53,863 nt of DNA, taken from contig CAJXUC010000020.1 in the NCBI GenBank assembly GCA_913061315.1, forward strand, positions 1 through 53,863, written 5' to 3'. Positions 16,909 through 26,114 of the stretch are shown in pieces (the first letter of the stretch is position 1; each line of letters opens with the position of its first letter). The translations under genes were made by a program, and so were the position numbers. The notes beneath the pieces are model-generated. The model saw nothing but the letters and a program-made list of their open reading frames with translations, made no database searches and was not told the DNA's origin. The DNA is from an uncultured Gammaproteobacteria bacterium. Its GTDB lineage: Bacteria; Pseudomonadota; Gammaproteobacteria; GCA-001735895.

Positions 16909-17178
16909 AGAAACCCCACCAACTAAATTAATCAGAATGGTACTGCCGTTGATGATCGTGACTCCTATGAAAAGGGTGAAATTAAGTTTTTATTAACAAA
17001 CTAAAATGTACAGACAGGGTGCCATATACATATTCTATTCAGCATACCTGAAATGGGGTTTTTTCTCCAGTCTGGTAATTGCCACTTTGCCTGTTGGATC
17101 GATATTAAAGCCAGCTTAAAGCAACGATTTTGGTGATACCTATATTAGGTTGCTGGTATTTCTATGCCATTTATAAAG

Positions 17179-18015
17179 TTATAAAAAGCGTAAAGAAAAG
17201 TCGATCGCCCGCACATGTTTGGTTAGTGCGCCAATAGAAATGAAGTCGACTCCGGTATTGGCAATGTTAAACAACGATTCATCGGTAATATTACCGGAAG
17301 CTTCGAGCTGAATTTGATTGGACGTCATTTTAACTGCCTGTTTCATTTCTTCCAAACTGAAATTATCGATTAATGCTCTGTCGACGTTTGCCTCTAAGGC
17401 TTGTTGCAATTGTTCGAGAGTCTCTACTTCCACTTCTAGTAACTTGTCTGAATGTAATGCTCGACCGCGTTCGACTGCTTGACGAATGCTGCCACATGCG
17501 GCCAGATGATTTTCTTTGATCAGGTAGGCATCAAATAAACCGATCCGATGGTTTAACCCACCGCCACAGGTAACCGCATATTTTTGTGCTAGGCGTAAAT
17601 GCGGAATCGTTTTTCGGGTATCCAGAATGCGGCATTTAGTCTGACTAATTTTGTCAACATAATAACGAGTTGTGGTGGCAGTCCCGGACAGGGTTTGTAG
17701 AAAGTTAAGAGCGGTGCGTTCTGCAGTCAAAATGGCACGGGCAGGGCCGCTTATCCGACATACAACACTCTCTGCACTGACTCGGTCTCCATCCTGAGCT
17801 TGCCAGTCGAGATGGATGCCCTCGTCACATTGTTTGAAAGCCTGTTCAAACCAGGCAGTGCCGCATAAAATAGCTTCCTCTCGAACCAATAGTTGAGTGC
17901 GTAATAATTTATTTTCATCAATTAAAAGAGCGCTAATATCACCACTGCCAACATCTTCTTTTAGCGCTAATTCAATGTCTTTAACAATGTGTTGTTGCAA
18001 GTTCATATTTTTCAT
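17179..18015 (-). CDS. nadC: Nicotinate-nucleotide pyrophosphorylase (carboxylating)
   Basis: The 278-residue protein is quinolinate phosphoribosyltransferase, which makes nicotinate mononucleotide from quinolinate and PRPP in NAD synthesis. Family blocks are visible: EDVGSGDISA near residue 15, TAERTALNFLQTLSGTAT (about 95-112), ILDTRKTIPHLR (about 129-140), CGGGLNHRIGL (about 150-160) and the C-terminal ASGNITDESL. The length is that of NadC (about 280). It stands alone with a 387-bp gap upstream on its 5' side. Confidence 0.96.
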   Translation of the reverse strand: MKNMNLQQHIVKDIELALKEDVGSGDISALLIDENKLLRTQLLVREEAILCGTAWFEQAFKQCDEGIHLDWQAQDGDRVSAESVVCRISGPARAILTAERTALNFLQTLSGTATTTRYYVDKISQTKCRILDTRKTIPHLRLAQKYAVTCGGGLNHRIGLFDAYLIKENHLAACGSIRQAVERGRALHSDKLLEVEVETLEQLQQALEANVDRALIDNFSLEEMKQAVKMTSNQIQLEASGNITDESLFNIANTGVDFISIGALTKHVRAIDFSLRFL

Positions 18016-18402
18016 TCTATGTGTTTAATTATGCTGTCTAATGATGAATATCAGTACTGAACGATCGATAGACGTGAAAGCTTTTTAGGCTTCATGTAGC
18101 TCAACCACAGTCAATAGACTGCTACCACCAAAACATGCGATAGGCCGTTAAACGGATGCGAGGCTTTTCGCTTAGTTGATTCATATTATTTTAACCCTGA
18201 ACAAACAGTGAATGACTGATAGGACAGACTTAATTGCGTTGCTTAGAGGGAAAATAAATTAATGATTCGGGTTGGTTGCCAGTGATAATTGACAATAATA
18301 TCAAATAACTCACTTTAAGCCTATGTTCAGTCACTCGGTTAACTCATAGGTAGCCACAGTGTTTATATTGAAAATAAAGACTGGCTGATCTAAGGTGCCA
18401 AG
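18016..18402. other. Intergenic region between nadC and the DUF1841 gene
   Basis: This 387-bp stretch has no supportable gene in any frame. I see one short palindrome (CCGTT-A-AACGG, 18145-18155) and a small hairpin-like TGAAAGC...GGCTTCA near 18075. It must hold the nadC promoter, which I cannot place with confidence. Confidence 0.5.
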
Positions 18403-18819
18403 TTAGATTTTTTTTACACAAGCCAAATAAGCGTTGTCATCAGGGAGAGTGTTATCTCTTTGAGCTTGCCAGAGAGCCTGCCCCAGACACTCAATCATCG
18501 AGTGCTCGGCATCATGATGATCATTTGCTTTAATTATTTTTTGATAGGCGCTCTGAATGCCAGGAGGACGATTTGCATCTGCCTGTTCGCGGATGGCAAT
18601 GTGCATGCCCATGTGTAAAAAAGGATTAGTTTGGCCATCTTCAGGCGTGAAGTCTTGCTCCTTGGCATGCTCTCCTTTGTCGAGTAACGCATGATATTCT
18701 GGATGCAGTTTTATTACGTCAGCGATAATTGCTTCCATCGGTTCTAACAAAGACTTCTGCTGCATTTTTTGCCAGACGGTGAGATAAACCTGTCTAACTT
18801 CTTCACGTGATTGAAACAT
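18403..18819 (-). CDS. DUF1841 family protein
   Basis: The 138-residue soluble protein begins MFQSREEVRQVYLTVW and contains TNPFLHMGMHIAIREQ and DHHDAEHSMIECLGQALW, the hallmark blocks of DUF1841. The many histidines suggest metal binding but function is unknown. As I recall from Pseudomonas genomes, it follows nth, and it does so here after a 21-bp gap, so it is likely the last gene of the rsx operon. Confidence 0.93.
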   Translation of the reverse strand: MFQSREEVRQVYLTVWQKMQQKSLLEPMEAIIADVIKLHPEYHALLDKGEHAKEQDFTPEDGQTNPFLHMGMHIAIREQADANRPPGIQSAYQKIIKANDHHDAEHSMIECLGQALWQAQRDNTLPDDNAYLACVKKI

Positions 18820-18840
18820 GTTTACCCCTCATCACAACCC

Positions 18841-19485
18841 TTACTCAGGATCAGTCTTGTGTTTGTAATCGCATAAATCTTCAATAATACAGCTACCGCA
18901 GCGTGGCTTGCGAGCGATACAAGTGTAGCGACCATGTAAGATTAACCAATGGTGTGCATCGACTTTGAATTCTGTAGGTACGAATTTAATCAGTTTCTTT
19001 TCTACGACAACAACATCTTTACCTGGCGCAATGCCTGTTCGATTGGATACTCGAAATATGTGCGTATCGACAGCAATCGTTGGATGACCGAATGCGGTGT
19101 TTAAAACTACGTTGGCAGTTTTTCGACCAACGCCAGGTAACGCTTCTAGTGCGACACGGTCTTCTGGTACCAACGAGTGGTGCTGCTCTATGAGTATTTT
19201 GCAAGTTGCAATGGTGTTTTTAGCTTTTGAATTAAATAAACCAATGGTTCTAATATATTGACTGAGCCCGTCCACACCCAATGCGAATATAGTTTCAGGT
19301 GTGTTAGCGACAGGGTAAAGTTTTGCTGTCGCCTTATTGACGCTAATATCGGTGGCTTGCGCCGACAACAAAACTGAAATTAATAGTTCAAAAGTCGAAT
19401 CATATTTCAATTCGCTGGTTGGCTTTAAGGTGCCTGCTTGAAACCGGCTGAAGATTTCATGACGTTTAATTTTATTCACTGTCAA
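18841..19485 (-). CDS. nth: Endonuclease III (DNA glycosylase/AP lyase)
   Basis: The 214-residue enzyme removes oxidised pyrimidines and cleaves the abasic site. It has the helix-hairpin-helix LPGVGRKTANVVL with catalytic K122, the catalytic D140 in HPTIAVDTHIFRV, and the C-terminal [4Fe-4S] ligands C188, C195, C198 and C204 in the usual C-x6-C-x2-C-x5-C spacing. It starts 12 bp after rsxE. The association of an Fe-S repair enzyme with the Rsx complex is a recurring arrangement. Confidence 0.97.
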   Translation of the reverse strand: MTVNKIKRHEIFSRFQAGTLKPTSELKYDSTFELLISVLLSAQATDISVNKATAKLYPVANTPETIFALGVDGLSQYIRTIGLFNSKAKNTIATCKILIEQHHSLVPEDRVALEALPGVGRKTANVVLNTAFGHPTIAVDTHIFRVSNRTGIAPGKDVVVVEKKLIKFVPTEFKVDAHHWLILHGRYTCIARKPRCGSCIIEDLCDYKHKTDPE

Positions 19486-19497
19486 GTCTTAATCAGT

Positions 19498-20163
19498 CTA
19501 AGTGTTGAGTGTTGGGTCAATCAAAGTGTCTCTGTCTTTGGCCCTTACACCCATGGCATTCTTGGCAGCAATTAAAATGGCCAAACCAAAGAAAGCACCA
19601 GGCGGTAAAATGGCGAGCAAGAATCCAGAGTAGTCCTCATTGAATGTAATGGTTAACGCTTTGGCAGGCTTGCCAAACATTAGGTCAGCATTGGCGAGTA
19701 GTGTGCCTGATCCGATAATTTCTCGCATTGCACCCAATAAAGCAAGTACGCCAAGGAAGCCCAGTCCCATCATGAAACCATCGAGCGCTGAGGCTCCAAC
19801 TGGGTTGCGTGATGCAAAACCTTCGGCCCGACCAATAATGGCACAGTTAGTGACAATTAAAGGAATGAATATGCCTAATACCAAAAACAGATCAAAGAAA
19901 AAGGCTTTCATGAGTAATTCTATAACGGTCACGACACAGGCGATAATCAATACAAAAACAGGAAGACGCACTTCACTTCGAATAAAGCCTCTGATTAATG
20001 AGACCAGCGTATTAGATAATATGAGTGTGACCATGGTTGCCACTCCAAGCCCAATCCCATTAATTGTATTGTTAGTAACTGCAAGTAATGGGCATAAGCC
20101 AAGGAGCTGCACGAGTGCAACATTGTTGGTCCATAAGCCGTTTTGAGTAATTTCTTTATTCAT
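19498..20163 (-). CDS. rsxE: Rsx/Rnf complex subunit E
   Basis: The 221-residue protein has about six membrane helices and belongs to the RnfA/RnfE family, with [20 protein letters not shown] near the N-terminus and [18 protein letters not shown] centrally (a Cys in each conserved block, part of the intramembrane Fe-S site reported for Rnf). It lies 10 bp after rsxG in the leftward operon. The complex couples electron transfer, usually NADH to ferredoxin, to ion transport; in E. coli it reduces SoxR. Confidence 0.95.
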   Translation of the reverse strand: MNKEITQNGLWTNNVALVQLLGLCPLLAVTNNTINGIGLGVATMVTLILSNTLVSLIRGFIRSEVRLPVFVLIIACVVTVIELLMKAFFFDLFLVLGIFIPLIVTNCAIIGRAEGFASRNPVGASALDGFMMGLGFLGVLALLGAMREIIGSGTLLANADLMFGKPAKALTITFNEDYSGFLLAILPPGAFFGLAILIAAKNAMGVRAKDRDTLIDPTLNT

Positions 20164-20173
20164 ATCAATAACT

Positions 20174-20785
20174 TTATTGAAAAATATTATCTGAGTTTTG
20201 TTGGTAATAAAGTAAGGTTTTCTTTACCGCGAGTACAATAGCCCTGGGCGTTATGGTTGCCCCCGTAAACTGGTCGAAATCACCACCATCTTTTTTGACT
20301 AACCATTTTGACGGCTTGGGGCTATCCAATGAACGGCTATTAAAGCTGAAAATCCAATCAGATTTTTGAGTTTCAATCGCGTCCCCTAGGCCAGGAGTTT
20401 CGCTATGTTTCACAGCGCGCACGCCAGCTATGCTGCCATCGGCATAGACACCAACCAGCAAATGAATTTTGCCACTGTAGCCATTTGGTGCAATGCTATT
20501 AAAAATAACGGCTATAGGCTTTCCCTCAAGACGGGCGCGATAAACAATAGTGTCGTCCTGGGTTCCAAGTAGACCCGATGCGGGGACGGTCCCTGTATCG
20601 TTTACAATATCATTATCAAGCTGTTCTGCCGGTAATAAAGCATTTAAGTTACGCAATAAAACTAACCGTTCATTATCTTCAATTTTAGACCGTGTCGTAT
20701 CTTCAGTGACAGCGACAAATGTCGTTCCGACAACTGCAAATACCCATAAAAAAACACCAGAAATCAGTATTTGTTTCTTATTCAT
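20174..20785 (-). CDS. rsxG: Rsx/Rnf complex subunit G
   Basis: The 203-residue periplasmic subunit has one N-terminal membrane helix (about residues 5-25) and an FMN-binding domain; the covalent-FMN motif is TGATITPRA, whose second Thr bears the flavin in homologues. The region [21 protein letters not shown] is the conserved hallmark. It follows rsxD after 43 bp. Length matches E. coli RsxG. Confidence 0.95.
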   Translation of the reverse strand: MNKKQILISGVFLWVFAVVGTTFVAVTEDTTRSKIEDNERLVLLRNLNALLPAEQLDNDIVNDTGTVPASGLLGTQDDTIVYRARLEGKPIAVIFNSIAPNGYSGKIHLLVGVYADGSIAGVRAVKHSETPGLGDAIETQKSDWIFSFNSRSLDSPKPSKWLVKKDGGDFDQFTGATITPRAIVLAVKKTLLYYQQNSDNIFQ

Positions 20786-20828
20786 ATAAGCGGTTCATTT
20801 TAGGCAAACTTCAACATAGGGAAATTCA

Positions 20829-21848
20829 CTATTTTGCGCCATACACTTTGGGTTGAGTGTAATAATCAATTAGTGGAACACACATGTTGGCTAGCAAGAC
20901 GGCAAAAGCAACACCATCAGGGTAGCCCCCCCAATTGCGAATTAAATAAACAAGCAAGCCAATTAGTATGCCATAGTAAATCCGTCCATTATTAGTGGTA
21001 GCGGCGCTAACTGGGTCAGTTGCAATAAAAAATGCACCGAGCATAGCGCCCCCCGACAGCCAATGAAATAGTGGTGATGTTGCTGTTTCGGCATCAATCA
21101 AATAAAAAACCCATGCGATGCTACCTAAGCTTCCTAGTAATGCGACGGGTATATGCCAGCGGATTGTTTTATTAATTAAAAGCCACAAACCGCCAATTAG
21201 CCATCCAGCTGAAATCCATTCCCAACCAATACCGCCTAGCTTGCCAAACAACGGTGCCTGAAAGATCTCGCTTATAGGGATGTCTTGTCTTAGGGCTGTC
21301 TTGACATGATCTAATGGCGTGGCAGCAGTAAAAGCATCCCATGTGGAATCACCGATACCCAAGACAAATTTGAGCGAATCAACCAACCCATAAGTTTCAC
21401 CACTCATTGGAATTGGCAGGTGCCATGACGTCATTTCCTTAGGAAATGAAATTAGCAATACGACGTAACCAACCATTGCGGGATTGAACGGATTAAAGCC
21501 GAGGCCACCATACAAGTGTTTGCCGGCGATCATTGCAAAACCAATGCCAACGACAATTAGCCACCAGACAGAATGGCTCGGTAGGCACAATGCAAACAAC
21601 CAACCGGTGACAACTGCACTATAGTCGTTCAAATGTGGTTTGATAGATTTTTTTCTTAGCCATAAAATAACAGCCTCAAAGCCAAGTGCAAACAACACCG
21701 CAATCGCAATATTGATCATAATACTAGGGCCAAAAAACCAGGCATAAGCCAGCGTTCCAGGTATCAAACCAATAATGACGTTAATCATTAGTCGCCGAAG
21801 AGACTTACTTTGACTGACGTAAGGGGAGGAGACAATGACCGATGTCAT
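20829..21848 (-). CDS. rsxD: Rsx/Rnf complex subunit D
   Basis: The 339-residue membrane subunit carries multiple helices and an FMN attachment motif, here TAATPLDH with the Thr in the expected place (SGATPL in E. coli). The block NPFNPAMVGYVVLL is family-typical. I choose the start at the ATG that overlaps the rsxC stop as ATGA; a longer reading from 21872 is possible but would add 8 residues not seen in E. coli RsxD, where the start MxxxIASSPYT aligns with [11 protein letters not shown] here. Confidence 0.94.
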   Translation of the reverse strand: MTSVIVSSPYVSQSKSLRRLMINVIIGLIPGTLAYAWFFGPSIMINIAIAVLFALGFEAVILWLRKKSIKPHLNDYSAVVTGWLFALCLPSHSVWWLIVVGIGFAMIAGKHLYGGLGFNPFNPAMVGYVVLLISFPKEMTSWHLPIPMSGETYGLVDSLKFVLGIGDSTWDAFTAATPLDHVKTALRQDIPISEIFQAPLFGKLGGIGWEWISAGWLIGGLWLLINKTIRWHIPVALLGSLGSIAWVFYLIDAETATSPLFHWLSGGAMLGAFFIATDPVSAATTNNGRIYYGILIGLLVYLIRNWGGYPDGVAFAVLLANMCVPLIDYYTQPKVYGAK

Positions 21849-23506
21849 GTGTTTTGCTCGTGTTCTGAACATCGACGGGCATCAGCCTCATCAATTTGCT
21901 TCTGTTGATCGGCAGTGAGGTTGGTGATGTTTTTGGGTACGATCACTTGTTCACTTTTCTTAGCTTTTATTCTATCGAGAGCAGCTTGTATTGGATCGGC
22001 TACACTACTGTCCATTTTTTTAGCTGCTGATTTTTTTAAGAGTGCTTCACGCTTTAAACGTCGCTTTTGCTCTTCTTGTTGTTTTTTCAATAACAATCTT
22101 TTTTCACGAAACTCGAATCGTATGCGTGCCCGGTCAGACTTAAAAGTTGCCCGTTGTGTCGCCCGAATTTCACTCTTAGACGCTCGATAATATTGCACCA
22201 ATGGAATTTGACTGGGACAGACTGCCGAGCAACAACCACATTCAATACAATCGAAAAGGTTGTACGCCTCAACTTTTTCATACTCTTTTGATCTTGAATG
22301 CCAATATAACTGCTGTGGTAGTAACTGTGCAGGACAAACTTCGGCACATTTACCACAACGCACACATTCATCGTGGATACCTGGCTGTTGTGCGATGAGT
22401 TGCTGCTGCATCACCAAGATATTATTACTTGATTTAACAATAGGCACGTTGTCACTGGACAGCGAAAACCCCATCATTGGACCACCCATTACCAAGTGTT
22501 GCTGAGTGGCATTTGGTTGGTTAAGGCCATTTTGAACATAACCCCCAGCCAGCTCGATTAAATACTTGATTGGAGTGCCTAACCGAACTATCCAATTGCC
22601 TGGCAGACGGACCCCATCTCCTGACACGGTGACATAACGCGACATCAAAGGCTGGTTCAGTTCGAGGGCTTGAGTGATCGCCAAACAAGTCCCTACGTTT
22701 TGGCAAAATATTCCAATATCAAAAGCCAGTTGACCCGTTGGGATTTCATTACCAGTTAATATTTGAATGAGTTGCTTTTCGCCACCCGATGGATACAGGG
22801 TTGGTATGGATACGACAGCTGTATTAGGCAATGACTCGGTCTGTAAGGCTAGCTTCATTGCCTCGATCGCCTTTGGTTTGTTGTCTTCTATACCAATCAG
22901 TGTCTTCTTTGGAGTCAACATGCGTTGCAAATAACCAATCCCTCTGACAGTCTCATACGCTTGATTTTGCATCAGGCTATCATCACAGGTGATGTAGGGT
23001 TCGCATTCAGCCCCATTGATGATCAATGTATGAATGCCTAAATCAATGCCGCGCGATAATTTTGGTGAGGTTGGAAACGATGCCCCACCCAAGCCAACAA
23101 CACCGAGTCGACGAATATGGTCGAGAATATCAGCAGCCTGCATCTGGCTAACCTCTATAGGTTCAACCTTGATTGATGCATCTTTGCCATCCACATCAAT
23201 AATAATACAGTCAGCACTTTGGCCTGACGCATGTGCAACTAAATGAGGGCCTATAGAGCGCACAATACCGGATGTTGAGGCATGGACTGGAGCACTGATA
23301 GGTGATGAACTTCCAGCGATTAGCTGACCACGCAGGACCCGATCGCCAACATTAACCAGTGGCTTGTTTGATTCGCCAATATGTTGCTTTAAAGGCATTA
23401 TCAGCTGGTTAGGTAGAGGTGCAACTTGTACCGGTCGTGTGAGCGATTCAGATTTATGGTCATCAAGATGAATGCCGCCATTGAAACGACTGAGTTTAAT
23501 GTCCAT
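21845..23506 (-). CDS. rsxC: Rsx/Rnf complex subunit C (NADH-binding, two [4Fe-4S])
   Basis: The 553-residue product has an N-terminal barrel-sandwich domain, a Rossmann/FMN domain with [13 protein letters not shown] and [10 protein letters not shown], then two Fe-S ligand sets, [12 protein letters not shown] and [12 protein letters not shown]. The tail is a short charged coiled-coil of about 110 residues rich in Lys/Arg; the E. coli protein has a long Ala-rich repeat here, so this one is shorter. I use the ATG at 23506, which follows a strong GAGGGGG site, rather than a TTG 36 bp upstream that would overlap rsxB by 47 bp. Confidence 0.95.
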   Translation of the reverse strand: MDIKLSRFNGGIHLDDHKSESLTRPVQVAPLPNQLIMPLKQHIGESNKPLVNVGDRVLRGQLIAGSSSPISAPVHASTSGIVRSIGPHLVAHASGQSADCIIIDVDGKDASIKVEPIEVSQMQAADILDHIRRLGVVGLGGASFPTSPKLSRGIDLGIHTLIINGAECEPYITCDDSLMQNQAYETVRGIGYLQRMLTPKKTLIGIEDNKPKAIEAMKLALQTESLPNTAVVSIPTLYPSGGEKQLIQILTGNEIPTGQLAFDIGIFCQNVGTCLAITQALELNQPLMSRYVTVSGDGVRLPGNWIVRLGTPIKYLIELAGGYVQNGLNQPNATQQHLVMGGPMMGFSLSSDNVPIVKSSNNILVMQQQLIAQQPGIHDECVRCGKCAEVCPAQLLPQQLYWHSRSKEYEKVEAYNLFDCIECGCCSAVCPSQIPLVQYYRASKSEIRATQRATFKSDRARIRFEFREKRLLLKKQQEEQKRRLKREALLKKSAAKKMDSSVADPIQAALDRIKAKKSEQVIVPKNITNLTADQQKQIDEADARRCSEHEQNT

Positions 23507-24092
23507 AGGTGATGGCCCCCTCTTGTTCTGAACTTGACTCAAGGCTGGCTAATGTCTCTCCGGGTAATGACCATTTCCAATCTTCTATAGTTTGTTTAAT
23601 GGGAATTAGATCAATGCAATCGACCGGGCAAGGGGGTAGGCAAAGTTCGCAGCCTGTACACTCGTCGATAATAATGGTGTGCATATGCTTTGCTGAGCCA
23701 AGAATCGCATCAACAGGACAAGCCTGAATACAAAGCGTACAGCCAATACAAGTGTCTTCCCGAATGAAGGCGACTAATGGAACGTCATTGTGATCACCGT
23801 GTTCAGCATTAAGTTCCAATACCTCAACATCGAGTAAATCTGCTAGTAGCACAACGGTTGATTGGCCACCCGGTGGGCATTGATTAATCGGCGCTTCGCC
23901 ATTCGCAATCGCTTCAGCATAAGGACGGCAACCTGGATAGGTACATTGGCCACACTGAGTTTGAGGCAATAAACTATCGATCTGATCGACGATTGGATTA
24001 CCTTCGACCTTGAAACGAATAGCTGCATAGCCAAGAATCAGGCCAAAAATACCGGCCATCGCGCTAATGGTAAGTATCGCGATTAGCATCAA
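23496..24092 (-). CDS. rsxB: Rsx/Rnf complex subunit B (ferredoxin-like)
   Basis: The 198-residue product has an N-terminal membrane helix, an Fe-S motif CGQCTYPGC typical of the RnfB type, and two classical [4Fe-4S] ferredoxin sets, [12 protein letters not shown] and [12 protein letters not shown]. It abuts rsxA with no gap and overlaps rsxC by 11 bp, so the three are translationally coupled. It hands electrons between ferredoxin and the membrane subunits. Confidence 0.96.
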   Translation of the reverse strand: MMLIAILTISAMAGIFGLILGYAAIRFKVEGNPIVDQIDSLLPQTQCGQCTYPGCRPYAEAIANGEAPINQCPPGGQSTVVLLADLLDVEVLELNAEHGDHNDVPLVAFIREDTCIGCTLCIQACPVDAILGSAKHMHTIIIDECTGCELCLPPCPVDCIDLIPIKQTIEDWKWSLPGETLASLESSSEQEGAITYGH

Positions 24093-24686
24093 TTAAACCT
24101 TAACCAATCCGGCCAGGCCCATAAATGCAAGCGACATTAAACCCGCTGTCACCAAGCCTATGGCAGACCCTCGAAACGGTGCGGGAACATCAGCAACATT
24201 GACACGTTCGCGCATGGCCGCAAATAGCACCAGTACCAGCGAGAATCCAAGCGCCGCACCAAAGCCATATACTGCTGATTGAAGGAAACTGTTTTGTTCC
24301 TGCACATTGATCAAGGCAACCCCTAAAACAGCGCAATTGGTGGTAATCAGTGGCAGGAAGATCCCCAGCACGTTGTATAGCAGAGGGCTTGTTTTATGAA
24401 CCACCAGTTCGGTAAAATTCACGACTGCAGCAATCGCGATAATGAAGGCAATAGTCCGCAAGAACTCGAGCCCCAACGGTGCCAGAATCCAACTATTGAT
24501 CATATAACTTAAAATGGACGAGAGCGTTAATACAAAGGTCGTGGCTGCGCTCATACCTATCGCAGTTTCCACCTTGCGTGACACGCCCATGAAAGGGCAC
24601 AGCCCAAGGAACTTCACCAACACAATATTGTTGACAAAAACCGTGCTGATCAATAAAAGAAATAGCTCTGAAAAGTATTCGGACAT
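24093..24686 (-). CDS. rsxA: Rsx/Rnf complex subunit A
   Basis: This membrane protein has about six helices and belongs to the RnfA/RnfE family: [19 protein letters not shown] and [13 protein letters not shown] are visible, each with its conserved Cys. It is the first gene of rsxABCDGE-nth. I take the ATG at 24686 (MSEYF, as in homologues). A TATAAT hexamer on the minus strand ends only 8 bases before that ATG, so the message may start at or next to the start codon. A GTG at 24692 is an alternative. Confidence 0.94.
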   Translation of the reverse strand: MSEYFSELFLLLISTVFVNNIVLVKFLGLCPFMGVSRKVETAIGMSAATTFVLTLSSILSYMINSWILAPLGLEFLRTIAFIIAIAAVVNFTELVVHKTSPLLYNVLGIFLPLITTNCAVLGVALINVQEQNSFLQSAVYGFGAALGFSLVLVLFAAMRERVNVADVPAPFRGSAIGLVTAGLMSLAFMGLAGLVKV

Positions 24687-24693
24687 ATACACT

Positions 24694-24699
24694 ATTATA
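24694..24699 (-). promoter_or_regulatory. Candidate -10 element of the rsx operon
   Basis: A perfect TATAAT on the minus strand lies just before rsxA. At 17-bp spacing the -35 region is poor (TATTTT), so activation or a weak core promoter is possible. The predicted first base coincides with the rsxA start region, leaving no room for a ribosome site. Confidence 0.4.
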
Positions 24700-24858
24700 G
24701 GGCTATGAGCGGTTGAAAAATACTGAATTTACATAAGGTTAATATTAAATTTATGAATGGAGCAAGTTGAACTGAGATATGTCTAGTTTGGTGAGATTTA
24801 GATCTGGCCAGAATGTAAGATTTTCTTCATATGGGTGTGTTGAATTCATGCTTTTAAT

Positions 24859-25125
24859 TCAACATTGCGCCCGTTTTAATAAAAATCCGTGGTAGACGTA
24901 TTGATGGCTCAGAAGGCCGTAAAATGACTTTTTTCTGGCTGTGGCTTCAAACGCTTTAAAGTCCAACCAGCTTTTATTCGCCGTTTTTTCTGGCAAATCA
25001 TAAAACTGTTGTTCGACGAGCAATAAGTCAAAAATCGAGCCAGCCCCATAATTCTTCTTTTTGCTCGCTCAATGCCTTGGCATTATGAACGGCAAGATTG
25101 ATCTGTTCCGCCTTGTTGATAGCCT
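24859..25125 (-). pseudogene. Remnant of a TolC-family outer-membrane efflux protein
   Basis: Leftward translation gives two pieces in different frames that join into one TolC-like C-terminal segment: AEQINLAVHNAKALSEQKEE, then, after a frameshift near 25050, NYGAGSIFDLLLVEQQFYDL followed by a helical stretch ending at a TGA (24861-24859). TolC-family proteins have this order: a helix of AxxxA/Q character, a turn YxxG, then (S/D)LLxxQxxx. The first piece meets a TAG within a few codons upstream. There is no start, so the gene is dead. It fills the 471-bp gap between rsxA and the FHA gene. Family assignment is from the pattern only. Confidence 0.4.
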
Positions 25126-25157
25126 AGGCAGGGATTCAATTCAACTTGAAGGCGTGT

Positions 25158-26114
25158 TTAGTCTGATACAACCCCGGGTGACAATAATCGAGCGTGCTCA
25201 ATAAAAGAGACAATTGAAATCGTAACGTCATTTTGCCAATTAAGGGCACTTAAATCTCTGTGATAGTTGGCTGCAGCACTAAAGCTGTCTAGGTAGCCTA
25301 AAACTTGAGTGACGTCGATAGCCGATAGGATGATTAATGGGCTGCAAAGTAACATCGCTAACCAAGCGCTATTAGAACGTTTTTGGTGATAAATATGAAT
25401 TAAATACAGGCTAGCAATGAATGGCATTAAAATTGCGTACCAAGTGATGTCGAATAGCAATTCTGGCAAATGTGAGGTGAATATATAGTTTAACTCTGCA
25501 ACCAATGGAGTAATTAATTGAAACATTAGATAGCTAAGGCTAATCACTACAACAAGTGGTTTGATTTCACTTCGATTAAAAATTAGACGTTCGAGAATCG
25601 CCAAGAAAAAGATCAATCCAACCAGATACAACGCGGTTTCGCGAGCCACAAGTTTTGCCAGTGTGTCCCATTTATAGTTAGTAAATGAATGGATGTGAAA
25701 ATCGATTGCACTGACAATAAGGCATACTGTGATTAACAAAACACCCCAGAAGGCATGACTAAACCAATGCTGTGATTGCCCATTACCGGGCAATGTTTTG
25801 GTATCTGCTACACTTTGACTTGGCAATACAATACGAGCCTCTATACGGCCAAGTTTTATATCGATGGGTAATTTGCCCAGGGAGATAGACTTTTTGGCCT
25901 GTCCATTAAACCGAGCAGGATTAACATCAGTTAAATTATGCAATTCGATATGGCCATCGTCATCTCGAATAATGTCTAGATGATAGGGTGCGACGGTTGG
26001 CTCGGATAATATAATATCGTTGTCAAAAGCCCGACCAATTCGGATACGTGGTTTATCGATGACCTCGTAGCGATGCAATCCTGGTGTATGAATTTCTAAG
26101 ATTAAGGTGTCCAT
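25158..26114 (-). CDS. Membrane-anchored FHA-domain protein
   Basis: The 318-residue protein has an N-terminal FHA domain (about 5-95), recognisable by RIRIGRAFDNDI (G27-R28), S37, H45 and N70-G71, the phosphothreonine-binding residues. Residues about 120-290 hold five predicted membrane helices with short loops; no signal peptide. The start overlaps the protease gene end by 13 bp, so both are translated together. FHA domains read Ser/Thr phosphorylation, but no kinase or phosphatase gene lies in the window. The FHA domain would be cytoplasmic and the protease periplasmic, so the pair may link a cytoplasmic signal to envelope proteolysis; this is inference. Confidence 0.85.
   Translation of the reverse strand: MDTLILEIHTPGLHRYEVIDKPRIRIGRAFDNDIILSEPTVAPYHLDIIRDDDGHIELHNLTDVNPARFNGQAKKSISLGKLPIDIKLGRIEARIVLPSQSVADTKTLPGNGQSQHWFSHAFWGVLLITVCLIVSAIDFHIHSFTNYKWDTLAKLVARETALYLVGLIFFLAILERLIFNRSEIKPLVVVISLSYLMFQLITPLVAELNYIFTSHLPELLFDITWYAILMPFIASLYLIHIYHQKRSNSAWLAMLLCSPLIILSAIDVTQVLGYLDSFSAAANYHRDLSALNWQNDVTISIVSFIEHARLLSPGVVSD

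Noticed and set aside
19640..20146. 168-codon plus-strand ORF
   Set aside because: Antisense shadow of rsxE; no family features.
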